Below are positions 37,157-46,731 of a stretch of 64,000 nt of DNA, in pieces. The notes beneath the pieces were generated by a model, which was not told the origin of the DNA, did no database searches, and worked only from the letters and a program-made list of their open reading frames with translations. Position 1 is the stretch's first letter. Each line of letters begins with the position of its first letter. Both the position numbers and the translations under genes were made by a program. The stretch is from Xenorhabdus beddingii (lineage in GTDB: Bacteria > Pseudomonadota > Gammaproteobacteria > Enterobacterales > Enterobacteriaceae): the NCBI RefSeq assembly GCF_002127545.1, contig NZ_MUBK01000025.1, positions 1-64,000 on the forward strand, in the 5' to 3' direction.

Positions 37157-37351
37157 ATGCATTGGCTGATAGATTATTGGTGGATTGTTCTGTTAGTGCT
37201 CGTCGGCACTATCATTAATGCAGTCAAGGCGCTAAGTCGCGTCGACCAAAAGCGTTTTTTAGATAACAAACCCGAATTGCCACCCCATCGTGATCTTAAC
37301 GATCAATGGGATGATGAGGACGATTGGTCTCAGCAGAATCGCAAGAAATAA
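37157..37351 (+). CDS. ypfN: Small membrane protein YpfN (UPF0370)
   Basis: At 64 residues it has one membrane helix ([18 protein letters not shown]) followed by an acidic tail ([10 protein letters not shown]), as in E. coli YpfN. GAGGAG precedes the ATG. It converges on tmcA, and the last 56 bases overlap the tmcA 3' end on the other strand. Function unknown. Confidence 0.85.
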   Translation: MHWLIDYWWIVLLVLVGTIINAVKALSRVDQKRFLDNKPELPPHRDLNDQWDDEDDWSQQNRKK

Positions 37352-39473
37352 CCCAGTTTTTCCACTGATTGGCAAGTATTGCATCCATACTTGCCAAAGC
37401 GTGGGCCGTCTCTTCCCGCCAATGCTTCAATAATGCCTTGCGCCCACTTAACGATAAATCGCCCGCACACTGTTCGATATCTCTCTGCTGCTGAAGATGT
37501 TTTCTTAATGCAGGCAAAGCCAAATCGCTCATTAACAATAATCTTTGTAATGCACAATAAGATGCCGATAAGGAACGATGGGCAAACGCAAATCCAGCCA
37601 ATTCCTGCCAGTCACTGCCATTGAGCTGATTATCCTCATCGTGTTCAATCGGTAAGGCAAAGCCAAGCAACGCTCCCAACCCACGGGCATCCCTGGATAA
37701 TTGCTGTTGCGCTAATTGAGCAAAATGCTCACCTTGCCCATTCAATGGCAAAATAGCCATTGCGGTATAACAACCACTACTCGCTTCCCGGTGGGTTCCC
37801 ATTCTGACCAAGCGAAAACCACATTTTTGCCAGAGCGCCCAAAGTTCGGCGGTATAACCAAAACTGACAGAAAGAAAATCCAACTTGTGTTTTCTGGCTT
37901 CCTGACACTGTTGAGTTATTAAGTGTTGCGCAATGCCACGGCGACGATAGTGAGCTTGCACTGCGATACGGCTGATTCTCTGTGATCGCAGTATCGCAGC
38001 CTGTGGAAAACCGCCGTGTGCGGCTAAGGATTGAGCCACCAGATTTCCCCTCGGACGACGCCTTCCTGCCCATATTTCATGCGCCAGTGCCGGTGATAAT
38101 CCCCCTTCATTCACCATCCACATCGCACCCACTAATTGCGGTTCATCCACTGAACCAGACATGGCAGAGAGAAACGTCATCCCATGACCATCCAACAGCC
38201 GGCGTAAATCGAGGGGAGATGTGCGATAGTGGGCGCTAGTCAATAATCCATAAAATTGACGCAATAACGTGGGTTGCTGTAACCACATGGGTTGTTCAAT
38301 AGGGTAGAAATACAGGTCTTTTTCAAGATTCAGGTTTTTTTCAAGATGACAGTGAGGCCGTTGATCGTCAAGGCGCAGTTGATCATCAAGGAGCTGTTTA
38401 TCATTAAAGAACAGCGCGCTATCCAGCCAGGTTTCCAATGGATCATTTTCAGCCCAGCGCATGGGGGTGTTCAATTCACGAACATGACAGTCAGGTAATG
38501 CAGCACACAGCTTCAACAAAAAGCCACGCCCGGTTCCCTCATATCCCTGCACCGTTGAAGTTAACAACACTCTGGGAAAATAACAGATAAGTTCAGCCAA
38601 TTGTGGCGTAGGTATCGCCGCCGCTTCATCAATCAATAACCAGTCAGCGTCGTTTTTATTTCCCAGCCCATTCTTTTTCAATCGGCAATGCTTCAATAAG
38701 TTATCTACCGCCCAGAATGGCGTTTCTTGCCCTGAAATGCCGGAGTAACGCTGAATAACTTCGGTTGTGATTTTTGCCGGGGCACATAACCAACATGTTC
38801 CTTGCCAATGCCGAACCAACATCCCGGCCAGGGCAGATTTCCCCCGCCCTCGCGGCGCAGTGATGACCCAAACCCCGCCTGATGACTGTAACAATTCTTC
38901 AAGAAGCGTTTGCTGACCCACCGTTGGGTTTCCGTCAGGCACCTGCCACAACCCAGTCTGGTGCAAGGGCTGTAATTGAAAAGGCGTACCCTGCTGCCAT
39001 ACACTTTGTCGCCATACACTTTGTCGCCATAATAGTACATCAGGAAATGCGAGGATCTGCTGCTGGATATGCTGGACAAAATAAGGAGTGGGGATGATCC
39101 CCCCCGATTCATTCCAACGCACACTGTCTTTATCCGGTTGTTCCGTCCACTGTGACCAATCGGGTACGCGCATCACCAGCCAACTTCCCGCTTTTAACGT
39201 GCCGGCCAATATCGCCAAGGCTTCCGCATTAAAGCCGGTCATTGCATCAAAGACGCCGTGTAAAAATTCACGCCCAAGCAAACTCACCGCTTTTGTGGGT
39301 TCGATGCCATCCGGTTCATAAGATGAAACCGTTAGCCAATCTCCCTGAAATTGTTCTTTTAGTTGACTAACAATCAATTCGCTCCATTGAGGTTGACCAC
39401 TCAATACAACTAAACGGCGCTGTCCCTGTTGTTGCATCTGTGCCTGCAACGTTACCCATGCGCTATCCAACAT
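37296..39473 (-). CDS. tmcA: tRNA(Met) cytidine acetyltransferase
   Basis: The enzyme acetylates the wobble cytidine of elongator tRNA-Met using acetyl-CoA and ATP. The order is an N-terminal domain, an RNA helicase-like ATPase with Walker [13 protein letters not shown] and the DEAA box ([10 protein letters not shown]), then a GNAT domain ([20 protein letters not shown]). At 725 residues it exceeds E. coli TmcA (671). Part of the excess is internal repetition: [10 protein letters not shown] (a 15-base unit near 38998-39030) and LRLDDQ/LEKN repeats near 38310-38400. The stop lies inside the ypfN region on the other strand. Confidence 0.93.
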   Translation of the reverse strand: MLDSAWVTLQAQMQQQGQRRLVVLSGQPQWSELIVSQLKEQFQGDWLTVSSYEPDGIEPTKAVSLLGREFLHGVFDAMTGFNAEALAILAGTLKAGSWLVMRVPDWSQWTEQPDKDSVRWNESGGIIPTPYFVQHIQQQILAFPDVLLWRQSVWRQSVWQQGTPFQLQPLHQTGLWQVPDGNPTVGQQTLLEELLQSSGGVWVITAPRGRGKSALAGMLVRHWQGTCWLCAPAKITTEVIQRYSGISGQETPFWAVDNLLKHCRLKKNGLGNKNDADWLLIDEAAAIPTPQLAELICYFPRVLLTSTVQGYEGTGRGFLLKLCAALPDCHVRELNTPMRWAENDPLETWLDSALFFNDKQLLDDQLRLDDQRPHCHLEKNLNLEKDLYFYPIEQPMWLQQPTLLRQFYGLLTSAHYRTSPLDLRRLLDGHGMTFLSAMSGSVDEPQLVGAMWMVNEGGLSPALAHEIWAGRRRPRGNLVAQSLAAHGGFPQAAILRSQRISRIAVQAHYRRRGIAQHLITQQCQEARKHKLDFLSVSFGYTAELWALWQKCGFRLVRMGTHREASSGCYTAMAILPLNGQGEHFAQLAQQQLSRDARGLGALLGFALPIEHDEDNQLNGSDWQELAGFAFAHRSLSASYCALQRLLLMSDLALPALRKHLQQQRDIEQCAGDLSLSGRKALLKHWREETAHALASMDAILANQWKNWVISCDSAETNRPHHPIDR

Positions 39474-39546
39474 AATGACTCCAAATTCAACCCCATGCCA
39501 ATGGGGTTATTTCAGCCTGTACACCCATATGGTCATAACACAGTGG

Positions 39547-39999
39547 TCATAACTTACCCATCATGATTGACAGAATGCCCGCCGCAATCAATGGGCCAAC
39601 AGGAACGCCCCTGAATAGCGCAACCCCCAATATGGTGCCGACCAACAATCCTGCTACCGTAGAAGGCTGGCTGGACATTAAAGCAACACCACGGCTGCCT
39701 AACCATGAGACCAGCACCCCAACAGCCATAGCCAACAGTGATTTCCAATTCAAAAAAGAGTTAAAGATTTCCTGTGAAGAGATTTTCCCGCTGGCTATCG
39801 GTGCCATGACACCAATGGTCAGAATCAGTATGCCTATCGTCAGACCATATTTTTCTACCCAAGGAAAAAACTGATTCAAGGGTGTGATTCGAACCACTAA
39901 CAGAAATAACATGGCAAGCGTCACGGTCATGTTATGGCTGATGATGCCTAACCCTGCCAATACGAGCAAAATAAGTAACGTAGGATCAATGTAGCTCAT
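39547..39999 (-). CDS. UPF0756 membrane protein (YeaL type)
   Basis: The 150-residue protein opens [20 protein letters not shown] and has four or five hydrophobic segments with [20 protein letters not shown] and the closing [19 protein letters not shown]. This pattern is conserved in the DUF441/UPF0756 family (E. coli YeaL). The role is unknown; it resembles small inner-membrane transport-like proteins. It follows tmcA's start on the same strand with about 70 bases between. Confidence 0.85.
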   Translation of the reverse strand: MSYIDPTLLILLVLAGLGIISHNMTVTLAMLFLLVVRITPLNQFFPWVEKYGLTIGILILTIGVMAPIASGKISSQEIFNSFLNWKSLLAMAVGVLVSWLGSRGVALMSSQPSTVAGLLVGTILGVALFRGVPVGPLIAAGILSIMMGKL

Positions 40000-40134
40000 T
40001 AATTTTTATTTCCTAAAAAAACAACATTTGACTATTTTCAAACCAAGCAACATCAGTTCTGGCACAAATAGAATAATAACTTAAAATTTTTTTTACTTAA
40101 TCAAAAATATTAACATTCAGTGGAAGAATGCTTA

Positions 40135-40341
40135 TTAGCGGTTATATTCACATATAAAACAATCGGTAATAAAATGACATGAAACCCATTTTCCCGGTAC
40201 ATGAAGCACCATACCTAAATTGGGTAAATAGCGCAGCCATGCGCAGTTTGTTAGCATTCTTGCTTTAGATAATAACTTTGATAAATTATTACTCATTCCA
40301 ATCAAGGCGCCGCTTTGTTTCTTGATCGTGGAAAGCATCAC
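40135..40341 (-). CDS. Doubtful small ORF, 68 aa
   Basis: The frame opens MMLSTIKKQSGALIGMSNNL and ends SCHFITDCFICEYNR, with several Cys and Trp residues. The start has only a weak ribosome binding site and no similarity is recognised. It is reported because the surrounding 480 bases (40000-40480) otherwise contain nothing. Confidence 0.25.
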   Translation of the reverse strand: MMLSTIKKQSGALIGMSNNLSKLLSKARMLTNCAWLRYLPNLGMVLHVPGKWVSCHFITDCFICEYNR

Positions 40342-40481
40342 AACCAGGGCAATTTATACATAACATCAGTAACAAACCGGCCTCATGACATCTTACTGAT
40401 AAACATTAACACTTTTATCAAGGTGAATGCAGAAAGGTTGTAAGGAACACCTTGCAAACAGGATGCGTTCGTATAAACAAT

Positions 40482-40820
40482 ATGAAAAAATTAACATTCT
40501 TCATAATGATCAGTCTTTCCTTAGCAGGCTGTACCACTCAATGGGTTCCTGCAACAAGTAGCCCAACTCCTTTCAGTGAAGCAAAAACAACATGCTATTA
40601 TTCAGCATCAAGGCTATTTCCGGTAAAAAATGAAGTTGCCCAAAGAACAGAACTCAGAACAGTCACCCACCCCTGTGAAACAAAAAAGGGGACTTGCAGT
40701 TATAGTATTCCCACGCTCGAAAGCTATGTGATAGATGTGAACAGGGATTCCAGAAACAACATGTATGATAGCTGTATGCAACAAAACGGCTGGAAGAAAA
40801 AAACAAAATACCTGTTTTAA
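40482..40820 (+). CDS. Small lipoprotein, 112 aa
   Basis: From the ATG at 40482 the product is MKKLTFFIMISLSLAGCTTQ, a lipoprotein signal with lipobox LAGC. The mature part has four Cys (TTCYYSASR; HPCETKKGTC; DSCMQQNGW) that may form disulphides. The end DSCMQQNGWKKK resembles small outer-membrane lipoproteins of enterobacteria. No exact family is recognised. The ribosome binding site is weak. It converges on purC with a strong hairpin between. Confidence 0.6.
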   Translation: MKKLTFFIMISLSLAGCTTQWVPATSSPTPFSEAKTTCYYSASRLFPVKNEVAQRTELRTVTHPCETKKGTCSYSIPTLESYVIDVNRDSRNNMYDSCMQQNGWKKKTKYLF

Positions 40821-40844
40821 CCGTTTGGCTTAACCTGCGAAACG

Positions 40845-40885
40845 ATGACAGGATGCCCTTATTGATGATAAGGGCATCCTGTCAT
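40845..40885. terminator. Strong hairpin between the lipoprotein gene and purC
   Basis: ATGACAGGATGCCCTTAT and its exact reverse complement form an 18-bp stem with a five-base loop, serving two convergent genes. No long U-tract is present. Confidence 0.65.
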
Positions 40886-40937
40886 GTTAAACCCTCTATT
40901 ATTTTAAACCATAATTTTTAAGTAATCGTTTGCGTCA

Positions 40938-41651
40938 TTAATCCAAAATAACGCCAATACGGTGTGCAACCTCTTCATACGCCTCAATCAAACCACCCAG
41001 ACTCTGACGGAAGCGATCTTTATCCATTTTATCCATGGTTTGCTGATCCCACAGACGGCTGCCATCGGGTGAAAATTCATCGCCCAATACGACTTGCCCC
41101 TTAAACAGACCAAACTCCAATTTGAAATCCACCAGAATCAAACCCGCATCGTCGAACAGTTTGCTCAATACTTCATTGGCCTTGTAGCTCAATCGTTTCA
41201 TTTCAGACAAGTGTTCTTTATTCACCCAGCCAAATGTTTCGCAGTAGGATTCATTGACCATCGGATCATGTTTAGCGTCATCCTTCAAAAACAGGTCAAA
41301 TAGCGGTGGGTTAAGTACCATTCCTTCTTCGACCCCAAGGCGTTTCACCAGAGAGCCGGCCGCCCGGTTACGAATAACGCACTCAACAGGCACCATATCA
41401 AGTTTTTTCACCAAGCATTCATTATCTGACAGCAGTTGTTCCATTTGCGTAGGAATGCCCGCTTCTTCCAGTTTATTCATAATGAAATGATTGAATTTAT
41501 TATTCACCATGCCCTTGCGATCAAACTGTTCGATGCGTTCACCATCCAATGCTGATGTATCATTACGGAATTCCAGTACAAGCAGGTCAGGATTGTCAGT
41601 GGTATACACTGTTTTTGCTTTTCCACGATACAACTCAGCTTTTTTCTGCAT
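40938..41651 (-). CDS. purC: SAICAR synthetase
   Basis: It joins aspartate to CAIR in the eighth step of IMP synthesis. Its 237 residues equal the E. coli length. [40 protein letters not shown] and [20 protein letters not shown] are the ATP and substrate loops. It follows bamC on the same strand after a terminator; only about 50 bases remain for its own promoter. No clear PurR box was seen there. Confidence 0.97.
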   Translation of the reverse strand: MQKKAELYRGKAKTVYTTDNPDLLVLEFRNDTSALDGERIEQFDRKGMVNNKFNHFIMNKLEEAGIPTQMEQLLSDNECLVKKLDMVPVECVIRNRAAGSLVKRLGVEEGMVLNPPLFDLFLKDDAKHDPMVNESYCETFGWVNKEHLSEMKRLSYKANEVLSKLFDDAGLILVDFKLEFGLFKGQVVLGDEFSPDGSRLWDQQTMDKMDKDRFRQSLGGLIEAYEEVAHRIGVILD

Positions 41652-41703
41652 TTTATACTCCAGGGATATGACTTTTTTAAACGAAAAACTTCACCCAAAA
41701 AAT

Positions 41704-41724
41704 AAAGGGGCCTGAGGCCCCTTT
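41704..41724. terminator. dapA-bamC terminator
   Basis: AAAGGGGCC-TGA-GGCCCCTTT is a perfect hairpin. On the minus strand it is followed by ATTTTTT. Confidence 0.85.
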
Positions 41725-41729
41725 ATATA

Positions 41730-42776
41730 TTACTTACCTGTGGATTTGCTGAACACAGCTTCCAGCACAGCCACCATTTGATCATTTTCAGATTGGGTCA
41801 GCGGTTTACCTTTCTCGCTGATAAATTGCAGGCTGCTTCGGTTATCCAAATCGCCTACCTGTAACTTGTAATTTCCTTCGCTGAGGGAAGGGGCTTCTAC
41901 GCCCAACGCTTTCCAATCAGAAGCACTGAGTCCCTTGTAAGTGACCGTTATCGCTCCCGTGGAGCGGGTACGATCCGTCACCTGCATACCGACACTTTCT
42001 AAGGTGTATGGCAATCTGTTCCAGACGACATCGTAGGGTGCACGGACAATAATTCTTGGCAACCCGGTATTGTCACTACCACTCTGTACGGGTAATGCAC
42101 CAGAATCTTTGGCGCTGTTTTGGCTGGCCTCTTCCTGCTGCTGGTTTAAAGCCGTCGCCAATTCATTAAGCATCAGGATCGTGTAACGTTGAATTTCTGC
42201 CGGATTGGTGATGTCCTGTCCACCATGTTTCAACCCTTCATTTGCAACAGACAGGGCTGTTTGATAACCCTGCTGGGAAACCGAAATCCGGTAACGCGCC
42301 TGATAAGGCGTATTTTCATCAGCCCGAGTCCATGTAATCCAATCCGTCGTCAACGTTTGCGTCGCATCATCTTTCTGGCTGATTTGATAATTTTTCTTTG
42401 TCAGCAAGCTATTGATTTCTGACCACAACTTGCTGTATTCCGGGCTATTTTCAAGCAACAATTTACTGCTTTGTGCACTATTCTCAACGCGGGAACCCGT
42501 CAATAAAGCCAGGGCTTGCAACGGCGGACGAATATCCAGCTCCTTACCCACGGCACTTGTTGAAGCCGCCGCCGGAATATTATATTCACCGTTTTGTAAC
42601 GGTAATATCATTCCCGCAGGGATGTTCAACGTTTTTAGTGGAGGCGTTTCAAGATAAGACTCATCCCCATTGACTTGACGTTTATAGCGCTGATCGCTGG
42701 AGCAAGCTGCCAACAAAACGACCAGTGACAAACCTGCTACCTTCATGACTTTCGATTTTTGCAATAATGTTGCCAT
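41730..42776 (-). CDS. bamC: Outer-membrane assembly lipoprotein BamC
   Basis: BamC is a lipoprotein of the BAM complex that inserts beta-barrel proteins. Signal and lipobox are LSLVVLLAACSS, followed by the unstructured stretch YKRQVNGDESYLETPP that binds BamD, then two helix-grip domains (QTLTTDWITWTR; YKLQVGDLDNRSSLQFI). At 348 residues it is of usual length. It is 16 bases after dapA, the conserved dapA-bamC pair. Confidence 0.95.
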   Translation of the reverse strand: MATLLQKSKVMKVAGLSLVVLLAACSSDQRYKRQVNGDESYLETPPLKTLNIPAGMILPLQNGEYNIPAAASTSAVGKELDIRPPLQALALLTGSRVENSAQSSKLLLENSPEYSKLWSEINSLLTKKNYQISQKDDATQTLTTDWITWTRADENTPYQARYRISVSQQGYQTALSVANEGLKHGGQDITNPAEIQRYTILMLNELATALNQQQEEASQNSAKDSGALPVQSGSDNTGLPRIIVRAPYDVVWNRLPYTLESVGMQVTDRTRSTGAITVTYKGLSASDWKALGVEAPSLSEGNYKLQVGDLDNRSSLQFISEKGKPLTQSENDQMVAVLEAVFSKSTGK

Positions 42777-42792
42777 TAAAATTCCCTAAATT

Positions 42793-43698
42793 TTACAGTA
42801 ATCCAGCCATTTTCAGGGCCTTACCCACTGAAACTTGCCCTTCCTGTGTTAACGGAATCATAGGCAAACGCAGTGTATCATCGGTAATCAGACCCAATTG
42901 ACGGCAGGCCCACTTGGCTGGCGTCGGGCTAGGTTCAACAAATAATTGATGATGCAATTCCATCAGTTGGCTGTTCAGGCTACGGGCCTGCAAAAATTCG
43001 CCCTGATCAGCCAATTTGCATATCCGGGCCATTTCCGCCGCTGCAACATTCGCTGTCACAGAAATAACCCCTCTGCCACCCAGCTTCATGAAATCGACAA
43101 AACTGACATCATCACCACTCAGCAAAATGAAATTTTCATCATTAACCCATTCTTGGATCTGGCTGACACGACTTAAGTTCCCCGTTGCTTCCTTAATTGC
43201 AACAATATTTTTCAATTTCGCCAAACGGGCAACCGTCGGTGGCAGTAAATCACATCCGGTACGAGATGGCACATTATACAGAATTTGTGGTAAGTCGGTA
43301 TTCTCAGCTATCGCTTTATAATGCAGATATAAACCTTCTTGCGACGGCCTATTATAATAAGGTGTCACTGACAGGCAACCCACAACGCCGGTATTTTCGA
43401 AACGCTGGGTCAGTGAAATGGCTTCTGCTGTCGCGTTTGCCCCAGTGCCGGCAATCACAGGAATACGCCCATCCGCCACTTCCAGGGTTCTCAGTACAAC
43501 TTCAACGTGCTCGTCGTGGCTAAGTGTTGCACACTCACCGGTTGTGCCAACAGATACAATCGCAGATGTACCACTGGCGATATGATAATCAACTAACTTT
43601 TTCAAACCGGCCTTATCAATCCGGCCAGCCGAATCCATCGGTGTTATCAATGCCACTATACTGCCTGTAAAATCAGAGTGATCGCTTACCATTGCCAT
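42793..43698 (-). CDS. dapA: 4-Hydroxy-tetrahydrodipicolinate synthase
   Basis: It condenses pyruvate with aspartate semialdehyde, the first step of the diaminopimelate and lysine branch. The TIM barrel shows [11 protein letters not shown], the Tyr in [13 protein letters not shown] and the Schiff-base Lys in [11 protein letters not shown]. It starts at 43698 or more probably 43692, since GGGG sits very close to the first ATG. The N-terminus is some nine residues longer than in E. coli. Confidence 0.96.
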   Translation of the reverse strand: MAMVSDHSDFTGSIVALITPMDSAGRIDKAGLKKLVDYHIASGTSAIVSVGTTGECATLSHDEHVEVVLRTLEVADGRIPVIAGTGANATAEAISLTQRFENTGVVGCLSVTPYYNRPSQEGLYLHYKAIAENTDLPQILYNVPSRTGCDLLPPTVARLAKLKNIVAIKEATGNLSRVSQIQEWVNDENFILLSGDDVSFVDFMKLGGRGVISVTANVAAAEMARICKLADQGEFLQARSLNSQLMELHHQLFVEPSPTPAKWACRQLGLITDDTLRLPMIPLTQEGQVSVGKALKMAGLL

Positions 43699-43912
43699 TT
43701 CCCCTTAATTGAAACCTTAAACTGCAAATGAGAAGTTTATGGTACTGTCTTGTTATACAGAAGAAAACTCCTTAAGCACGCGATTTCAATGAATTTTATT
43801 AATACCAAGTGTAGTCGATTAAACAGAAATTATAATCGGCTCCCCAACAAATGCGATTGACCTTCCCTTGATCATTTTTTATGTTTAAATATACCGCACA
43901 CAGCAATCACCC

Positions 43913-43954
43913 ATTACAACTAGCACCTATTACAACTAGCACTCATTACAACTA
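43913..43954 (+). repeat. Tandem repeat in the gcvR leader
   Basis: ATTACAACTAGCAC(CT/TC), 16 bases, occurs twice and ATTACAACTA a third time, ending just before the gcvR ribosome binding site. Confidence 0.85.
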
Positions 43955-43967
43955 AAGGAAAATCGCT

Positions 43968-44513
43968 TTGCCAACATCAGAACAGCATTTTTTAGTGATC
44001 ACGGCCCTGGGTACAGATCGTCCCGGCATCGTCAATACTATCACCCGTCTTGCCAGTACATGCGGCTGCAATATTGAGGATAGCCGTCTGGCAATGTTTG
44101 GCGAAGAATTTACTTTTATCATGTTGCTGTCTGGTAGCTGGAATGCCATTGCCCTGATCGAGTCAACGTTGCCACAGAAAGGCGCAGAGCTTGAATTACT
44201 CATTGTGATGAAACGTACCCGATGTGGTATCCAGACCAAATTTCCTTCGACCATTACCGTCAAAGTCGATGTCGATGATTCACCCGGAATTGTTGAACGT
44301 TTTACCAGCCTGTTTACCGCCCAGAATCTGAATATCGCTGAACTGGTATCAAAAACGCATCCCGCAGAAGGAAATCATGCCGCCCGCCTGCAAATTCAAA
44401 TTACAGGCCATCACCCATTAAATGATAATGGGAGGTTATTCAAAGAAACTTTTTACCACCTATGCACAGAGTTAAATGCACAAGGCAGTCTTGTTGTACA
44501 AAATCATTTATAA
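43968..44513 (+). CDS. gcvR: Glycine cleavage system repressor
   Basis: GcvR binds the activator GcvA and keeps the glycine cleavage operon off without glycine. The start is a TTG at 43968 (MPTSEQHFLVITALGTDRPG) with AAAGGA eight bases before; no ATG fits. Two ACT domains are visible (LVITALGTDRPGIVNTITRL; VKVDVDDSPGIVERFTSLF). It is 181 residues. Between dapA and bcp, as in E. coli. Confidence 0.93.
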   Translation: MPTSEQHFLVITALGTDRPGIVNTITRLASTCGCNIEDSRLAMFGEEFTFIMLLSGSWNAIALIESTLPQKGAELELLIVMKRTRCGIQTKFPSTITVKVDVDDSPGIVERFTSLFTAQNLNIAELVSKTHPAEGNHAARLQIQITGHHPLNDNGRLFKETFYHLCTELNAQGSLVVQNHL

Positions 44514-44571
44514 GTTTAACCAAGGACAGGACGTTTCGCTTTATATCCCCGCCCACGCATTGGGCGAGGAT

Positions 44572-44703
44572 TTACGGCGATGAGTGATTCACCGCATACT
44601 TCACTTGCCATGCTTTCGGGTTGATCAAATAATGTTGCCGGAAACGTTTAGAGAAATGGCTTGGACTGGAATAGCCCACTGCTTTTGATAACGATTTTAT
44701 TGT
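44572..44703 (-). pseudogene. Remnant of an AraC-family regulator, C-terminus
   Basis: On the minus strand the frame SLSKAVGYSSPSHFSKRFRQ continues HYLINPKAWQVK and ends at a TAA (44572-44574). This is the second helix-turn-helix of an AraC/XylS regulator, whose consensus is AxxVGYxSxSxFSKxFRQxxG.xPxxYR. Nothing upstream continues it. The stretch lies between gcvR and bcp and is a deletion relic of a once larger gene. Confidence 0.75.
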
Positions 44704-44866
44704 CCAAGGGTAATGTATAGTGGTTGTGTTATGCTGCGGGACTGGTCAGAGATTAAATATAGACAGTAATACGACTTCCGGGAAAATCAGAGTCCTATCT
44801 GGTTTTCCCAAGACAATTAATTTTTCATCTAAATTTACATCAAAACAATTAAACGGAGAATGCGTG

Positions 44867-45340
44867 ATGAATCCATTAAAAGCCGGTGATAAGGCACCTC
44901 AATTCAGCCTTCCTGACCAAGCCGGCGAAACCATTAATTTGTCTGACTTCAAAGGCCAGCGGGTTTTAGTTTATTTTTACCCCAAAGCCATGACACCCGG
45001 TTGTACCGTTCAGGCATGTGGTTTGCGTGACACGATGAATGAACTAAAAAGTCTCAATGTTGAAGTATTGGGGATCAGCATCGATGCACCTGAAAGACTC
45101 GCTCGCTTTGCAGAAAAAGAGAGGCTGAATTTCACACTCCTGTCCGATGTTGATCATCAAATTGCCGAGCAGTTTGGTATTTGGGGAGAGAAGAAGTTCA
45201 TGGGTAAAACCTATGACGGCATTCACCGCATTAGTTTCTTGATTAATCCCCAAGGCGATATTGAATATGTTTTTGATAAGTTCAAAACCAGTGATCATCA
45301 TCAAATTGTACTCGATTATCTGAAACAGCATGCGTTGTGA
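44867..45340 (+). CDS. bcp: Thiol peroxidase Bcp (peroxiredoxin Q)
   Basis: It reduces peroxides with thioredoxin. The start at 44867 (MNPLKAGDKAPQFSLPDQAG) has GGAG upstream. Peroxidatic Cys46 and resolving Cys51 lie in MTPGCTVQACGLRD. It is 157 residues, with normal end. It follows gcvR after the AraC remnant. Confidence 0.95.
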   Translation: MNPLKAGDKAPQFSLPDQAGETINLSDFKGQRVLVYFYPKAMTPGCTVQACGLRDTMNELKSLNVEVLGISIDAPERLARFAEKERLNFTLLSDVDHQIAEQFGIWGEKKFMGKTYDGIHRISFLINPQGDIEYVFDKFKTSDHHQIVLDYLKQHAL

Positions 45341-45347
45341 ATTCGTT

Positions 45348-45410
45348 ATATACCCGATGGATTTCAAGATATAGCGCGACGGCAAGGGAACGACAAGTTC
45401 GTTCCCGCCA
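45348..45410. repeat. Degenerate copy of the dispersed palindromic element
   Basis: TATACCCGATGGATTTCAAG begins like the element at 52609, and GCGCGACGGCAAGGGAACG follows its inner part, but the second half is missing. Confidence 0.5.
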
Positions 45411-45501
45411 GCCAAAGGCTGACCTCCGGGGAGGGGGAGTTGCTCATTACAACCCCTTATATCCCTAAACTACTCCCCCACCTTTAAGATTGGCATTTGC
45501 C

Positions 45502-46569
45502 CTACTCTTCTTGTCCTTCAGTTTTTTCCTCCGGCCAGACATGAATGATCGCCTTGATCAACGTAGCCAGTGGAATGGCAAAGAAAACGCCCCAAAAACC
45601 CCATAATCCGCCAAAAATAATGACCGAAAGAATGATGACAAGAGGATGAAGATTGACCGCTTCCGAAAATAAAATGGGCACGAGGAGATTGCCGTCTAAT
45701 CCCTGTACAACCAAATAGGCGATAAACAACGTCCAGAAATCCGTTCCCAGCCCCCATTGAAACAGGGCGACAACAATAACGGGGATCGTCACAATGACCG
45801 TACCAATATAGGGAATGAGTACAGATAAACCGACCAAAACCGCAAGCAGCAGAGAATAATGTAATCCAAAGAAAGCAAATACCGCATATGTACAGAGGGT
45901 CAGTATCACCATTTCAGTGACTTTGCCACGGATATAGTTAGTGATTTGTTGGTTCATCTCATTCCACAATTTACCGGCCAAACCGTAGTCGCGCGGTAAT
46001 ATCCGCTGTAATGCCGCTACCATTTGATTTTTGTCTTTCAACAAGAAAAACACCATTAAGGGAACCAGGATCAGGTAAATCGCCAGCGTCAACAAACCAA
46101 TCAAAGACGCCACCGAAAATTTAAAAACAGACTCCCCCGCCAGAGAGAGTTTGCTGCGTAAATTGTCAGCGACCATTTCGATGATGCCGGCATCGACCAA
46201 CGCAGGATAGCGGGAAGGTAAAGTATGCGCGTAATCATTAAACCGATTAAACATATTAGGTAAATCAGAGAACAAATTTAACCCTTGTTGCCAGACAGTT
46301 GGTGCAATAATCAGGATAACCAGTGCACTGATTCCCATAAAAATAGTTAATACTATGGAGACGGAAAGCGGGCGGCTACAGCCCAATTTGCCTAATTGCA
46401 CGGTTGGCCATTCCAGCAAATACGCCAGCACAATGGCAGCAAGGACAGGTGCCAGAATTCCATTAAAAAAATAGATGATCCCGAATCCAGCCAACAAAAT
46501 AACCAATAATGCAATAACTTGTGGATCTGTGAAGCGGCGGCGATACCACTGCATAATCATATCCAACAT
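45502..46569 (-). CDS. perM: AI-2E/PerM family membrane protein
   Basis: The 355-residue inner-membrane protein has about eight hydrophobic helices, including VIALLVILLAGFGIIYFFNG and a C-terminal EAVNLHPLVIILSVIIFGG followed by FWGVFFAIPLATLIKAIIHV, the signature of the family. E. coli PerM has a suspected permease role, while relatives export signal AI-2 or act as Na/H antiporters. It is divergent from bepA, as in E. coli. Confidence 0.9.
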   Translation of the reverse strand: MLDMIMQWYRRRFTDPQVIALLVILLAGFGIIYFFNGILAPVLAAIVLAYLLEWPTVQLGKLGCSRPLSVSIVLTIFMGISALVILIIAPTVWQQGLNLFSDLPNMFNRFNDYAHTLPSRYPALVDAGIIEMVADNLRSKLSLAGESVFKFSVASLIGLLTLAIYLILVPLMVFFLLKDKNQMVAALQRILPRDYGLAGKLWNEMNQQITNYIRGKVTEMVILTLCTYAVFAFFGLHYSLLLAVLVGLSVLIPYIGTVIVTIPVIVVALFQWGLGTDFWTLFIAYLVVQGLDGNLLVPILFSEAVNLHPLVIILSVIIFGGLWGFWGVFFAIPLATLIKAIIHVWPEEKTEGQEE

Positions 46570-46731
46570 AAATACAACTCCTTGACAGCGACACTCTGTG
46601 ACTATTTTTTATTAAAAATTATTACGATTAACGTATTTTAAGGTACCCTTTACTATCATACACGTATTCATGAAATGGATGGCTAATTGGAACACATTGT
46701 CTTATGGAGATCGTTTTATGAGAATCGCTTT

